A DNA stretch of 64,000 nucleotides from Peterkaempfera podocarpi (GTDB taxonomy: Bacteria > Actinomycetota > Actinomycetes > Streptomycetales > Streptomycetaceae): the NCBI RefSeq assembly GCF_042466665.1, contig NZ_CP162102.1, forward strand, positions 3,844,001 through 3,908,000. The letters run 5' to 3'. Below the pieces are notes generated by a model. The model made no database searches and was not told the DNA's origin. It saw only the letters and a list, made by a program, of their open reading frames with translations. This document shows, in pieces, positions 19,523-28,866 of the stretch; within the stretch, counting starts at the first letter, position 1; each line of letters opens with the position of its first letter. The position numbers and the translations under genes are program-made.

Positions 19523-21177
19523 TTCGCCTCACCTCCGTGGGAGTCCAGCGACGTGTAGGAGAACCAGGACTGATCGGCCGCCGGGTGGGCCGGCTTGGGG
19601 TCGGTGCGGTGGACGTCGGCCATGGTGGCGCCGACCGCGGGGTTGACGATGTCGGCGACCGGCTTGGGGTAGATGCCGAGCACCAGCAGCAGGGCGATCA
19701 GCGGGGCGACCACGGCCACCTCGCGGACCTTGAGGTCGGGCATGCCGCTGACGCTCTCCTTGACCGGGCCGGTCATGGTGCGCTGGTACAGCACCAGGAC
19801 GTACAGGGCCGCCAGCACGATGCCGACGGTGGCGACGATGCCGATCGCCGGGTAGCGGGCGAAGGTGCCCACCAGCACCAGGAACTCGCTGACGAACGGC
19901 GCCAGGCCGGGCAGCGACAGGGTCGCCAGACCGCCGATCAGGAAGGTGCCGGCCAGCACCGGGGCGACCTTCTGCACTCCGCCGAAGTCGGCGATCAGCC
20001 GGCTGCCGCGCCGGGAGATCAGGAAGCCGGCGACCAGCATCAGGGCGGCGGTGGAGATGCCGTGGTTGACCATGTAGAGGGTGGCGCCGCTCTGACCCTG
20101 GGTGGTCATCGCGAAGATGCCCATGATGATGAAGCCGAAGTGGGAGATCGACGCATAGGCGATCAGCCGCTTGATGTCCTTCTGGCCGACCGCGAGCAGC
20201 GCTCCGTAGATGATCCCGACCACCGAGAGGACCAGGATCGCCGGGGCGAAGTACCGGGAGGCGTCCGGGAAGAGGCCCAGGCAGAAGCGGAGCATCGCAA
20301 AGGTGCCGACCTTGTCCACCACGGCCGTGATCAGCACCGCGGTTCCGGCGGTGGACTCGCCCATGGCGTTGGGCAGCCAGGTGTGCAGCGGCCACAGCGG
20401 GGCCTTCACCGCGAAGGCGAAGAAGAAGCCCAGGAAGAGCGCCTTCTCCACGGCCGGGGCGAAGGAGAGCTTCCCGCTGGACACCGCGTTGCTGATGGTG
20501 GCCAGGTCGAAGGTGCCGCCTCCGCCGCTGCCCAGGTGGGCGCGGGCGGTGAGCATGTAGAGCCCGATGACGGCGGCCAGCATCACCAGTCCGCCGACCA
20601 GGTTGTAGAGCAGGAACTTCACCGCGGCGTAGGACCGCTGACGAGCCGACTCCGGGCCTCCGGCCCGGTCCCCGAAGCCGCCGATGAGGAAGTACATCGG
20701 GATGAGCATGGCTTCAAAGAAGACATAGAAGAGGAAGACGTCGGTGGACAGGAAGGAGACCAGCACCATCGCCTCGACGGCGAGGATCAGGGCGAAGAAG
20801 CCCTGGGTGCGGCGGCGCCCCTCGAAGCTGTGCGGGTCCTCCGGGTCGGCGTCGCCCCAGGAGGCCAGCATCACCAGCGGCACCAGCACCGCGGTGAGCA
20901 GTGCCAGCACCACGCCGATGCCGTCGACGCCGAGCGAGAAGGAGATGCCGAAGCTCTTGATCCAGGTGTAGGACTCGGTGAGCTGGTAGCGGTCGCCGCC
21001 CGGGTCGAACCGGGCGGTCATGACCGCCGCCAGGACCAGGGTGACGGCGGAGAACGCCAGCGCCACGGTCTTGGGGGTGCGCCGGGTGGCGGCGCTGGTC
21101 GCGGCCGGCAGTGCCGCGGTGACGACCGCGCCCACCGCCGGCACGGCGGCGGTGACGGTCAGCAGCGGAAAGCTCAT
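19519..21177 (-). CDS. nuoM: NADH-quinone oxidoreductase subunit M
   Basis: Second antiporter-like proton-pumping subunit of complex I (552 residues). The ATG at 21177 overlaps the nuoL stop by one base; the frame is open further upstream but there it only shadows nuoL. The channel Lys/His region reads FAVKAPLWPLHTWLPNAMGES, and DIKRLIAYASISHFGFI carries the second conserved Lys. The tail is hydrophilic (about 30 residues ending SHGGEAK), which is common in actinobacterial NuoM. Confidence 0.95.
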   Translation of the reverse strand: MSFPLLTVTAAVPAVGAVVTAALPAATSAATRRTPKTVALAFSAVTLVLAAVMTARFDPGGDRYQLTESYTWIKSFGISFSLGVDGIGVVLALLTAVLVPLVMLASWGDADPEDPHSFEGRRRTQGFFALILAVEAMVLVSFLSTDVFLFYVFFEAMLIPMYFLIGGFGDRAGGPESARQRSYAAVKFLLYNLVGGLVMLAAVIGLYMLTARAHLGSGGGGTFDLATISNAVSSGKLSFAPAVEKALFLGFFFAFAVKAPLWPLHTWLPNAMGESTAGTAVLITAVVDKVGTFAMLRFCLGLFPDASRYFAPAILVLSVVGIIYGALLAVGQKDIKRLIAYASISHFGFIIMGIFAMTTQGQSGATLYMVNHGISTAALMLVAGFLISRRGSRLIADFGGVQKVAPVLAGTFLIGGLATLSLPGLAPFVSEFLVLVGTFARYPAIGIVATVGIVLAALYVLVLYQRTMTGPVKESVSGMPDLKVREVAVVAPLIALLLVLGIYPKPVADIVNPAVGATMADVHRTDPKPAHPAADQSWFSYTSLDSHGGEAK

Positions 21178-23072
21178 CAGACCGACCTCATCAGGAGAGT
21201 GGTGGCGACCAGGACCGCGGCGCCACCGAACATGGAGAGGGCGTAGGAGCGGACGAAGCCGTTCTGCACCCGGCGCATCCGGCTGGAGAGGCCGCCGATG
21301 GTGGCGGCCAGGCCGTTGACGAAGCCGTCCAGGCCCTTGGTGTCGCCGTAGACCAGCCCGCGGGTCAGGTACTCGCCGGGGCGGACCAGCACCGCGTGGT
21401 TGAAGTCGTCCTGCAGCAGGTCGCGGCGGGCGGCGCGGGTGAGCGCGGAGCCGACCGGTGCCACCGCCGGGACCGGCTGCCGTCCGTAGACCACCCAGGA
21501 CCAGGCGACGCCGACGGCGACGCACAGCAGGGTGAGCCCGCTGACCGTGAGGGAGCCCAGCGGGGAGTTCCCCTCGGCGTGGCCGGTGACCGGCTCCAGC
21601 CAGTGCAGGAAGGCGTTGTTGAGGGCGAAGAGACCGCCGGCGAGGACCGATCCGACGGCGAGGACCACCATCGGCAGGGTCATCACCGAGGGCGACTCGT
21701 GCGGGTGGGGCTCATGGCCCTCGGCGTCGGGCTGCCAGCGCTTCTCACCGAAGAAAGTCATGATCATCACGCGGGTCATGTAGAACGCGGTGATCGCCGC
21801 ACCCAGCAGGGCCACCCCGCCGAGGATCCAGCCCTCGGTGCCGCCCTTGGCGAAGGCGGCCTCGATGATCCGGTCCTTGGACCAGAAGCCCGACAGGCCC
21901 GGGAAGCCGATGATCGCCAGATAGCCGAGGCCGAAGGTGACAAAGGTGATCGGCATGTACTTGCGCAGGCCGCCGTAGTGCCGCATGTTCACCTCGTCGT
22001 CCATGCCGTGCATGACCGACCCGGCGCCGAGGAACAGCCCGGCCTTGAAGAAGCCGTGGGTGACCAGGTGCATGATGGCGAAGGCGTAGCCGATCGGGCC
22101 CAGGCCCGCCGCCAGCACCATGTAGCCGATCTGCGACATGGTCGAGCCGGCCAGCGCCTTCTTGATGTCGTCCTTGGCGCAACCGACGATCGCACCGAAC
22201 ATCAGCGTCACCGCGCCCACACAGACCACGACCAGCTGGGCGTTGGGCGCCAGGTTGAAGATGGCCGCGGAGCGGGTGATCAGGTAGACGCCGGCGGTCA
22301 CCATGGTGGCGGCGTGGATCAGCGCCGACACCGGGGTGGGGCCCTCCATGGCGTCGCCCAGCCAGGACTGCAGCGGCACCTGGGCGGACTTGCCGCAGGC
22401 CGCCAGGAGCAGCATCAGCGCGATGGCGGTGAGCTTCCCCTCGCTCGCGGTGTGCGCGGTGCCGAAGACCGGGCCGAAGGCGAAGGAGCCGAACTGGGTG
22501 AACATCAGCATGATCGCGATGGAGAGGCCGATGTCGCCCACCCGGTTGACCAGGAAGGCCTTCTTGGCTGCGGTGGCGGCGCTGGGCTTGTGCTGCCAGA
22601 AGCCGATCAGCAGGTACGAGGCGAGGCCCACGCCCTCCCAGCCGACGTACAGCAGCAGGTAGTTGTCGGCCAGCACCAGCAGCAGCATCGCCGCCAGGAA
22701 GAGGTTGAGGTAGCCGAAGAACCGGCGGCGGCGCTCGTCGTGGGCCATGTAGCCCACCGAGTAGAGGTGGATCAGCGAGCCCACGCCGGTGATCAGCAGG
22801 ACGAAGGTGATGGAGAGCTGGTCGAGCTGGAAGCCCACGTCGGCCTGGAACCCGCCCACCGGCACCCAGGAGAAGAGGTGCTGGTGGACCGGCCGGTCCG
22901 CGGTGGAGCGGCCCAGCATGTCGAAGAAGAGGACCGCTCCGGCCACGAAGGACGCGGTGGAGGCGATGACGCCCAGCCAGTGGCCGAAGGCGTCAAGGCG
23001 GCGGCCGCCCAGGAGCAGCAGCGCCGCTCCGGCGAGCGGGGCCGCGACGAGCACGGGGATGAGTGCGTTCAC
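21177..23072 (-). CDS. nuoL: NADH-quinone oxidoreductase subunit L
   Basis: Largest membrane subunit of complex I (631 residues), third proton pump with the long lateral helix that couples the antiporter modules. Family marks are the YSVGYMAHDERRRRFFGYLN region, VGWEGVGLASYLLIGFW and GKSAQVPLQSWLGDAMEGPTP. It starts at ATG 23072, 18 bases after nuoK, and overlaps nuoM by one base. Length and order are those of a complete, functional subunit. Confidence 0.95.
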   Translation of the reverse strand: MNALIPVLVAAPLAGAALLLLGGRRLDAFGHWLGVIASTASFVAGAVLFFDMLGRSTADRPVHQHLFSWVPVGGFQADVGFQLDQLSITFVLLITGVGSLIHLYSVGYMAHDERRRRFFGYLNLFLAAMLLLVLADNYLLLYVGWEGVGLASYLLIGFWQHKPSAATAAKKAFLVNRVGDIGLSIAIMLMFTQFGSFAFGPVFGTAHTASEGKLTAIALMLLLAACGKSAQVPLQSWLGDAMEGPTPVSALIHAATMVTAGVYLITRSAAIFNLAPNAQLVVVCVGAVTLMFGAIVGCAKDDIKKALAGSTMSQIGYMVLAAGLGPIGYAFAIMHLVTHGFFKAGLFLGAGSVMHGMDDEVNMRHYGGLRKYMPITFVTFGLGYLAIIGFPGLSGFWSKDRIIEAAFAKGGTEGWILGGVALLGAAITAFYMTRVMIMTFFGEKRWQPDAEGHEPHPHESPSVMTLPMVVLAVGSVLAGGLFALNNAFLHWLEPVTGHAEGNSPLGSLTVSGLTLLCVAVGVAWSWVVYGRQPVPAVAPVGSALTRAARRDLLQDDFNHAVLVRPGEYLTRGLVYGDTKGLDGFVNGLAATIGGLSSRMRRVQNGFVRSYALSMFGGAAVLVATTLLMRSV

Positions 23073-23090
23073 GGGTTCGTCTGCCTCCGC

Positions 23091-23390
23091 CTACAGCTTC
23101 ATCAGGTTGGTGTCGTCGACCGACGCCGAGTGCCGGGTGCGGAAGATGCTGACGATGATCGCCAGGCCGACCACGACCTCGGCGGCGGCGACCACCATGG
23201 TGAAGAACGCGATGATCTGGCCGTCGAGGTTGCCGTGCAGCCGGGAGAAGGTGACCAGCGCCAGGTTGGCGGCGTTCAGCATCAGCTCGACGCACATGAA
23301 GAGGACGATTGCGTTGCGCCTGATCAGCACGCCGGAGGCGCCGATGGTGAAGAGCAGCGCGGAGAGGTACAGGTAGTTGACGGGATTCAC
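23091..23390 (-). CDS. nuoK: NADH-quinone oxidoreductase subunit K
   Basis: Small three-helix membrane subunit (99 residues) of complex I, related to MrpC. It keeps the two buried Glu residues of the family (in MCVELMLNAANLA and in VVAAAEVVVGLAI), which form part of the proton path next to NuoJ. The start codon overlaps the nuoJ stop by 4 bases. Its length equals that of typical NuoK. Confidence 0.95.
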   Translation of the reverse strand: MNPVNYLYLSALLFTIGASGVLIRRNAIVLFMCVELMLNAANLALVTFSRLHGNLDGQIIAFFTMVVAAAEVVVGLAIIVSIFRTRHSASVDDTNLMKL

Positions 23391-24304
23391 TGCTGCTCCG
23401 CCTCCTCCTCGGTGCGGGCCGCCTCGGCCGCCTCGTCCGCAGCCCCGGCCGTGATCGGGGCCCGGGGGCTCTCCACGGTGCGGCGCGGCGGGAGGGTTCG
23501 GCCGAGGTAGTCGGCGGTGGTGGACTCCAGCTGCTCCATGCGGCGCAGCATGTCGTGGCTGACGTCGCGGATCTGCCCGCGGGCCCGCAGCGTCGGGTTG
23601 ACCGTCAGCTCGGCGGTGGTGCCGTCCGGCAGCAGGCCGGGGATGTCCACCGCGTTGTGCCGGGCGTAGACGCCGGGGGCGGGCAGCGGCGGAACCTGGA
23701 CGCCCTCGCGGACCCGGCGCCCGGCCAGCTCGCGCTGGGTGGCGCGCTGCTCGGTGCGCTCGTGGTGGGTGAGCACCATGGCGCCGATGGCGGCGGTGAT
23801 CAGCAGGGCGCCGGTGACCTCGAAGGCCCAGACGTACCGGGTGAAGATCAGCCGGGCCAGGCCCTGGACGTTGCCGCCCGAGTTGGCCTCGCCGAGACCG
23901 GTGAAGGTGTGCAGATGGGCGTTGGCGATCCCGGCGATCAGCAGGACGCCGAAGCCGAGGCCGCAGAGGGCGGCCGCCCAGCGCTGGCCCTTGAGGGTCT
24001 CCTTGAGGGAGTCCTCGGAGGTGACGCCGACCAGCATCACCACAAAGAGGAACAGCATCATGATCGCGCCGGTGTAGACCACGATCTGGACGACGCCCAG
24101 GAAGACCGCGCCCTGCGCCATGTAGCAGAGCGCCAGCGCCAGCATGGTGCCGGCCAGGCAGAGCGCGCTGTGCACGGCCTTCTTCATCAGGACGGTGCCC
24201 AGTGCGCCACCGACGGCGATCACGGCCAGCACCCAGAACTGCACGGCCTCCCCGGTGGAGGTGGTGCCGGTGGCGGCGGCAGCCGCCAGCTGGACGGGGC
24301 TCAT
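23387..24304 (-). CDS. nuoJ: NADH-quinone oxidoreductase subunit J
   Basis: Membrane subunit of complex I (305 residues). The first 170 residues hold five hydrophobic segments with the family motif VQIVVYTGAIMMLFLFVVML. The last 130 residues are a hydrophilic extension ending in a Glu/Ala-rich stretch, much longer than in E. coli NuoJ (184 residues) but common in actinobacteria. It overlaps nuoI and nuoK by 4 bases on each side. The role of the extension is unknown. Confidence 0.94.
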   Translation of the reverse strand: MSPVQLAAAAATGTTSTGEAVQFWVLAVIAVGGALGTVLMKKAVHSALCLAGTMLALALCYMAQGAVFLGVVQIVVYTGAIMMLFLFVVMLVGVTSEDSLKETLKGQRWAAALCGLGFGVLLIAGIANAHLHTFTGLGEANSGGNVQGLARLIFTRYVWAFEVTGALLITAAIGAMVLTHHERTEQRATQRELAGRRVREGVQVPPLPAPGVYARHNAVDIPGLLPDGTTAELTVNPTLRARGQIRDVSHDMLRRMEQLESTTADYLGRTLPPRRTVESPRAPITAGAADEAAEAARTEEEAEQQ

Positions 24305-24876
24305 CCCTGGGTCGCCTCCTCCGGCTGCTCGCCCTTGCTGCGGGCGGTCTGGGTCTCGGTGCCGGGGGCCGCGCCGGTGACCTGGCCCCGGTAGTAGTCG
24401 CCCTCGTCGGTGCCCGGGTACATGGCGTGCGGCGGGGGGACCATGCCGTCGGTGAGCCCCGACAGCAGCTGCTCCTTGGTGAAGATCAGGTCGGCGCGGC
24501 TGCTGTCGGCGAGCTCGTACTCATTGGTCATGGTGAGCGCGCGGGTGGGGCAGGCCTCGATGCAGAGACCGCAGAGGATGCAGCGGGCGTAGTTGATCTG
24601 GTAGACGCGGCCGTACCGCTCACCTGGGGAGTAGCGCTCCTCCTCGGTGTTGTCCGCGCCCTCCACATAGATGGCGTCGGCCGGGCAGGCCCAGGCGCAG
24701 AGCTCGCAGCCGATGCACTTCTCCAGCCCGTCGGGGTGGCGGTTGAGCTGGTGGCGGCCGTGGAAGCGGGGCGCGGTCTCCTTCTTCTGCTCGGGGTACT
24801 GCTCGGTGAGGCGCTTCTTGAACATGGCCTTGAAGGTCACGCCGAATCCGGCGGCCGGGCCCAACATGTCAGGCAC
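24301..24876 (-). CDS. nuoI: NADH-quinone oxidoreductase subunit I
   Basis: Peripheral-arm ferredoxin-like subunit (191 residues) holding two [4Fe-4S] clusters (N6a/N6b): motifs CIGCELCAWACP and CILCGLCIEACP. It passes electrons toward NuoB. GTG 24876 is preferred: GGGAG lies about 8 bases upstream and the product then begins PDMLGPAAGFG as in other actinobacteria. An ATG at 24909 would overlap nuoH by 41 bases. The C-terminal 50 residues are a hydrophilic tail found in actinobacterial NuoI. Confidence 0.93.
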   Translation of the reverse strand: MPDMLGPAAGFGVTFKAMFKKRLTEQYPEQKKETAPRFHGRHQLNRHPDGLEKCIGCELCAWACPADAIYVEGADNTEEERYSPGERYGRVYQINYARCILCGLCIEACPTRALTMTNEYELADSSRADLIFTKEQLLSGLTDGMVPPPHAMYPGTDEGDYYRGQVTGAAPGTETQTARSKGEQPEEATQG

Positions 24877-26281
24877 CGTCGGCTCCCTTCGGGTTGGAGG
24901 TGCCGCCACCCACGGCGGCGGGTTCGGCGGGCTCCCCGTCCTGCTCCGGCTCCCCGTCCTGCTTTGGCGCCTCGACCTGCGCCGGCGAGGCCGGGATGCG
25001 GCTGGGCCGGCGCGGCACGGGCGGCAGCTGCTGGCCCGGCATCGGCGGCACCGGGAAGCCGCCGGCCATCGGGTCGAAGACCTCCTGCGGCCGGTGCAGG
25101 GCCGGCTTGTCCTTGCGCCGGAAGACGTCCCAGACCAGGGAGAGCAGCAGCACCACGACCACCGGCGCCCCCACGTAGAGGACCACCTTGGAGAAGTCGT
25201 AGCCCTCGTTGCGCAGCGCCCGGACGGTGGCGACCAGCACCAGCCAGACCAGCGAGACCGGGATCAGGACCTTCCAGCCCAGCTTCATGAACTGGTCGTA
25301 GCGCAGCCGGGGCAGGGTGCCGCGCAGCCAGATGAAGAAGAAGAGCAGCAGCTGCACCTTGATGACGAACCAGAGGATCGGCCACCAGCCGTGGTTGGCG
25401 CCCTCCCAGAAGGTGCTGATCGGCCAGGGTGCCCGCCAGCCGCCCAGGAAGAGGGTGGTGGCGACCGCCGAGACGGTGACCATGTTGACGTACTCGGCGA
25501 GCATGAACATCGCGAACTTCAGCGAGGAGTACTCGGTGTTGAAGCCGCCCACCAGCTCGCCCTCGGCCTCGGGGAGGTCAAAGGGGGCGCGGTTGGTCTC
25601 ACCGACCATGGCCACGATGTAGACCAGGAAGGAGACCGGCAGCAGCAGGACGAACCACTTGTCGTGCTGGGCACCGACGATCTCCGAGGTGGACATCGAC
25701 TTGGAGTAGATGAACACCGCGGCGAAGGAGAGGCCCATCGCGATCTCGTAGGAGATCATCTGCGCCGCCGAGCGCAGTCCGCCGAGCAACGGGTAGGTGG
25801 ACCCGGAGGACCAGCCGGCCAGCACGATCCCGTAGATGCCCACCGAGGCGGTGGCCAGGATGTAGAGCAGGCCGATCGGCAGGTCGGTGAGCTGCATGGT
25901 GGTCCGGGTGCCGAAGATCGAGACCTCATGGCCGGCCGGGCCGAAGGGGATCACCGCGAAGGCCATGAAGGCCGGGATGACGCAGACGATCGGGGCCAGC
26001 ACATAGACGACCTTGTCGGCGCCCGTGACGACCAGGTCCTCCTTGAGCGCCAGCTTCACACCGTCGGCGAGCGATTGCAGCATGCCCCAGGGGCCGTGCC
26101 GGTTGGGGCCGATCCGCAGCTGCATCCAGGCGACGACCTTGCGCTCCCAGACGATCGCGATCAGCACCGTGACCACGAGGAAGGCAAAGGTGAAGACCGC
26201 CTTGAGCAGCACCAGCCACCAGGGGTCGGTGCCGAAGAGGCTCAGCTGGCCGGAGACGGCCGTCGTGGTGGTGGGGGTCAT
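24869..26281 (-). CDS. nuoH: NADH-quinone oxidoreductase subunit H
   Basis: Membrane subunit (470 residues) at the junction of both arms of complex I, lining the quinone chamber. Visible marks are ERKVVAWMQLRIGPNRHGPWG, SGSTYPLLGGLRSAAQMISYE and PFDLPEAEGELVGGFNTEYSS, with the conserved acidic residues. The start is ATG 26281, overlapping nuoG by 4 bases; upstream codons in this frame lie inside nuoG. A Pro-rich cytoplasmic tail of about 60 residues (PMPGQQLPPVPRRPSR) is an actinobacterial extra. Confidence 0.95.
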   Translation of the reverse strand: MTPTTTTAVSGQLSLFGTDPWWLVLLKAVFTFAFLVVTVLIAIVWERKVVAWMQLRIGPNRHGPWGMLQSLADGVKLALKEDLVVTGADKVVYVLAPIVCVIPAFMAFAVIPFGPAGHEVSIFGTRTTMQLTDLPIGLLYILATASVGIYGIVLAGWSSGSTYPLLGGLRSAAQMISYEIAMGLSFAAVFIYSKSMSTSEIVGAQHDKWFVLLLPVSFLVYIVAMVGETNRAPFDLPEAEGELVGGFNTEYSSLKFAMFMLAEYVNMVTVSAVATTLFLGGWRAPWPISTFWEGANHGWWPILWFVIKVQLLLFFFIWLRGTLPRLRYDQFMKLGWKVLIPVSLVWLVLVATVRALRNEGYDFSKVVLYVGAPVVVVLLLSLVWDVFRRKDKPALHRPQEVFDPMAGGFPVPPMPGQQLPPVPRRPSRIPASPAQVEAPKQDGEPEQDGEPAEPAAVGGGTSNPKGADGA

Positions 26282-28866
26282 CGGTCCTCCTCCTCGCCGA
26301 CGGGCTCGGCGCCGGACGCAGCGGCCGGCAGGGCTGCGGACTCCCCGGCCGCGTCCCCTGACGGGGCGGGCGCGACGGAGACCAGTCGGCCGGTGCCGGT
26401 GCCCAGCGCCCGGTAGGCGCCGCCGTCGGTGGAGTTCAGCGGGATCCACACGGTGCGGTCGGGCATCTCGCGGGTGACCGACAGCGGCAGGGTGAGCGAC
26501 CCCGCCGGGCCGCCGACGGTGAGCGGAGCGCCGTCCACCGCGCCGATCTCGGCGGCGGTGGCGGGGGACAGCCGGGCGACCGCGGGGTGGCGGGTGCCCG
26601 CCAGCGGTACGTCGCCCTGCTGGAGCACTCCGTTGTCCAGCAGCTGCCGCCAGCCGCCCAGCACCGCCTGGCCCGCGCCGGGGCGCGGGACCGGACCGGG
26701 GTGCTCGGCGGGCAGGGCGGTGTGCTCCCCGGCCCAGGGGCCGAGGGCGTCCAGCTCCCGGCGGGCCGCGGTGACGTCGGGCAGTCCCAGGCCGGGACCG
26801 GAGTCCGTGACCGCGGCCATGGCGTCCGCGAGCATCGCCAGCACCCGCAGGTCGGTCCAGAGGTGCCGCTGGGTCTGCTGGTCGGGCTTGAGCGCGGCCT
26901 CGAAGAGCCGTACCCGGCCCTCCCAGTCCAGGAAGGTGCCGGCCTTCTCCGCGACGGCGGCCACCGGCAGCACCACATCGGCGCGGGCGGTGACGGCCGA
27001 GGGCCGCAGCTCCAGGGAGACCAGGAAGGGCACCGCGTCCAGCGCCGCCTCGGCGGCGGCCGGGTCCGGCAGGTCCGCCGTCTCCACCCCGCCGACCAGC
27101 AGCGCGCCCAGCTCCCCGGACGTGGCAGCGGCCAGCATCTGGCCGGTGTCCCGGCCGAAGCGGCCGGGGATCTCACCGATGCCCCAGGCCGCGGCGGTCT
27201 GGCTGCGTGCCTGCGGGTCGGTGACGGGACGGCCGCCGGGCAGCAGCCCGGGGAGGGCTCCTGCCTCCAGGGCGCCGCGCTCGCCGGCCCTGCGGGGCAC
27301 CCAGGCGAGCCGGGCGCCGGTGGTGTGCGCCAGGCGCAGGGCCGCGGTGAGCGCACCCGGTACGGTGGCCAGCCGCTCGCCGACCAGGATCACCGCTCCC
27401 TCGGTACGCAGCAGGTCGGCGGCCCGGCCGCCGTCCTCGACGAGCGGCTCGTCACCGCCGAGCGCGGCCAGCCACTCGGCCTCGGTGCCGGGTGCGGCGG
27501 GCAGCAGCGCCCCGCGGAGCTTGGCCAGGCCGCGGGAGGTGTGGCTGGCGACGGAGAAGACCTTGAGGCCCTTGCGGGAGGCCTTGCGCAGCCGCAGGAA
27601 GACGATCGGCGACTCCTCCTCGGGCTCCAGGCCCGCGAGCAGGACGGCCGGTGCGGCCTCCAGATCGCGGTAGCTGATCCCGGTGCCTTCGGCGTGGGGG
27701 GTACCCCCAAGGTCGATCCCCCGCCCAGCGACGGCGGCGGCCAGGAACTCGGCCTCCTCGGCGCTGTGCGGGCGGGCGCGGAAGTCCACGTCATTGGTGC
27801 CGAGGGCGACCCGGGCGAACTTGGCGTACGCATAGGCGTCCTCGACCGTGGCCCGGCCGCCGACCAGCACACCGGCCCGGCCGTGGGCGGCCGCCAGCCC
27901 CTCGGCGGCCCGCTGGAGCGCCTCCGGCCAGGAGGCGGCGACCAGTTCGCCGGTGCCGGGGTCGCGGACCAGCGGGGTGGTCAGCCGGTCGCGCTGCTGC
28001 GCGTAGCGGAAGGCGAACCGGCCCTTGTCGCAGTTCCACTCCTCGTTGACCTCCGGGTCGTCCCCGGCGAGCCGCCGCAGCACCTTGCCGCGCCGGTGGT
28101 CGGTGCGGATGGCGCACCCGGAGGAGCAGTGCTCGCACACGCCCGGTGAGGAGGTGAGGTCGAAGGGCCGCGAGCGGAACCGGTAGGCGGCCGAGGTCAG
28201 CGCGCCCACCGGGCAGATCTGAATGGTGTTCCCGGAGAAGTACGACCGGAAGTCGTCGCCGCCTCCGATGCCGACCTGCTGCTGGGAGCCCCGCTCCAGC
28301 AGGTCGATGAAGGGGTCCCCGGCGATCTGCTCGGAGAAGCGGGTGCAGCGGGCGCAGGAGACGCAGCGCTCGCGGTCCAGCAGCACCTGGGTGGAGACGT
28401 TGATCGGCTTGGGGAAGGTCCGCTTGGGGCCCTCGAAGCGGCTCTCCGCCTGTCCGGTGGACATCGCCTGGTTCTGCAGCGGGCACTCGCCGCCCTTGTC
28501 GCAGACCGGGCAGTCCAGCGGGTGGTTGATGAGCAGCAGCTCCATCACGCCCCGCTGCGCCTTCTCGGCGACCGGCGAGGTGCGCTGGGTCCGTACGACC
28601 ATGCCGTCGGTGCAGGTGGTGGTGCAGGACGCCAGCGGCTTGCGCTGCCCCTCCACATCCACGATGCACTGGCGGCAGGCGCCGGCGGGGTCCAGCAGCG
28701 GGTGGTCGCAGAACCGGGGGATCTGCACGCCGATCAGCTCGGCGGCCCGGATCACCAGGGTGCCCTTGGGCACCTGGAGCTCCACGCCGTCGATGGTGAC
28801 GGTGACGAGGTCTTCCGGTGGCGGCGCCGCAGCCGTCCCGGAAGGTGTGCCGGTGGTGACGGTCAT
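26278..28866 (-). CDS. nuoG: NADH-quinone oxidoreductase subunit G
   Basis: Large Fe-S subunit of the peripheral arm (862 residues). The N-terminal 2Fe-2S domain has CDHPLLDPAGACRQC, a His-ligated cluster region follows with CPVCDKGGECPLQ, then a 4Fe-4S motif CVSCARC. CEHCSSGCA begins a molybdopterin-oxidoreductase-like domain that has lost its catalytic role in this family. It starts directly at the end of nuoF. Around residues 386-392 the chain reads DLGGTPHAE, coded by a GGGGGTACCCCC palindrome (27697-27708) that looks like a small in-frame insertion. Confidence 0.95.
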   Translation of the reverse strand: MTVTTGTPSGTAAAPPPEDLVTVTIDGVELQVPKGTLVIRAAELIGVQIPRFCDHPLLDPAGACRQCIVDVEGQRKPLASCTTTCTDGMVVRTQRTSPVAEKAQRGVMELLLINHPLDCPVCDKGGECPLQNQAMSTGQAESRFEGPKRTFPKPINVSTQVLLDRERCVSCARCTRFSEQIAGDPFIDLLERGSQQQVGIGGGDDFRSYFSGNTIQICPVGALTSAAYRFRSRPFDLTSSPGVCEHCSSGCAIRTDHRRGKVLRRLAGDDPEVNEEWNCDKGRFAFRYAQQRDRLTTPLVRDPGTGELVAASWPEALQRAAEGLAAAHGRAGVLVGGRATVEDAYAYAKFARVALGTNDVDFRARPHSAEEAEFLAAAVAGRGIDLGGTPHAEGTGISYRDLEAAPAVLLAGLEPEEESPIVFLRLRKASRKGLKVFSVASHTSRGLAKLRGALLPAAPGTEAEWLAALGGDEPLVEDGGRAADLLRTEGAVILVGERLATVPGALTAALRLAHTTGARLAWVPRRAGERGALEAGALPGLLPGGRPVTDPQARSQTAAAWGIGEIPGRFGRDTGQMLAAATSGELGALLVGGVETADLPDPAAAEAALDAVPFLVSLELRPSAVTARADVVLPVAAVAEKAGTFLDWEGRVRLFEAALKPDQQTQRHLWTDLRVLAMLADAMAAVTDSGPGLGLPDVTAARRELDALGPWAGEHTALPAEHPGPVPRPGAGQAVLGGWRQLLDNGVLQQGDVPLAGTRHPAVARLSPATAAEIGAVDGAPLTVGGPAGSLTLPLSVTREMPDRTVWIPLNSTDGGAYRALGTGTGRLVSVAPAPSGDAAGESAALPAAASGAEPVGEEEDR
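27697..27708. repeat. GGGGGTACCCCC palindrome inside nuoG (REP-like)
   Basis: A perfect 12-bp palindrome within the nuoG coding region. Short palindromes of this type recur in streptomycete genomes (from memory); only one copy was noticed in this window. Confidence 0.4.

Noticed and set aside
16427..19558. Plus-strand open frame of 1043 codons
   Set aside because: A shadow of the prenyl synthase and nuoN with low-complexity Gly/Arg/Gln-rich translation.
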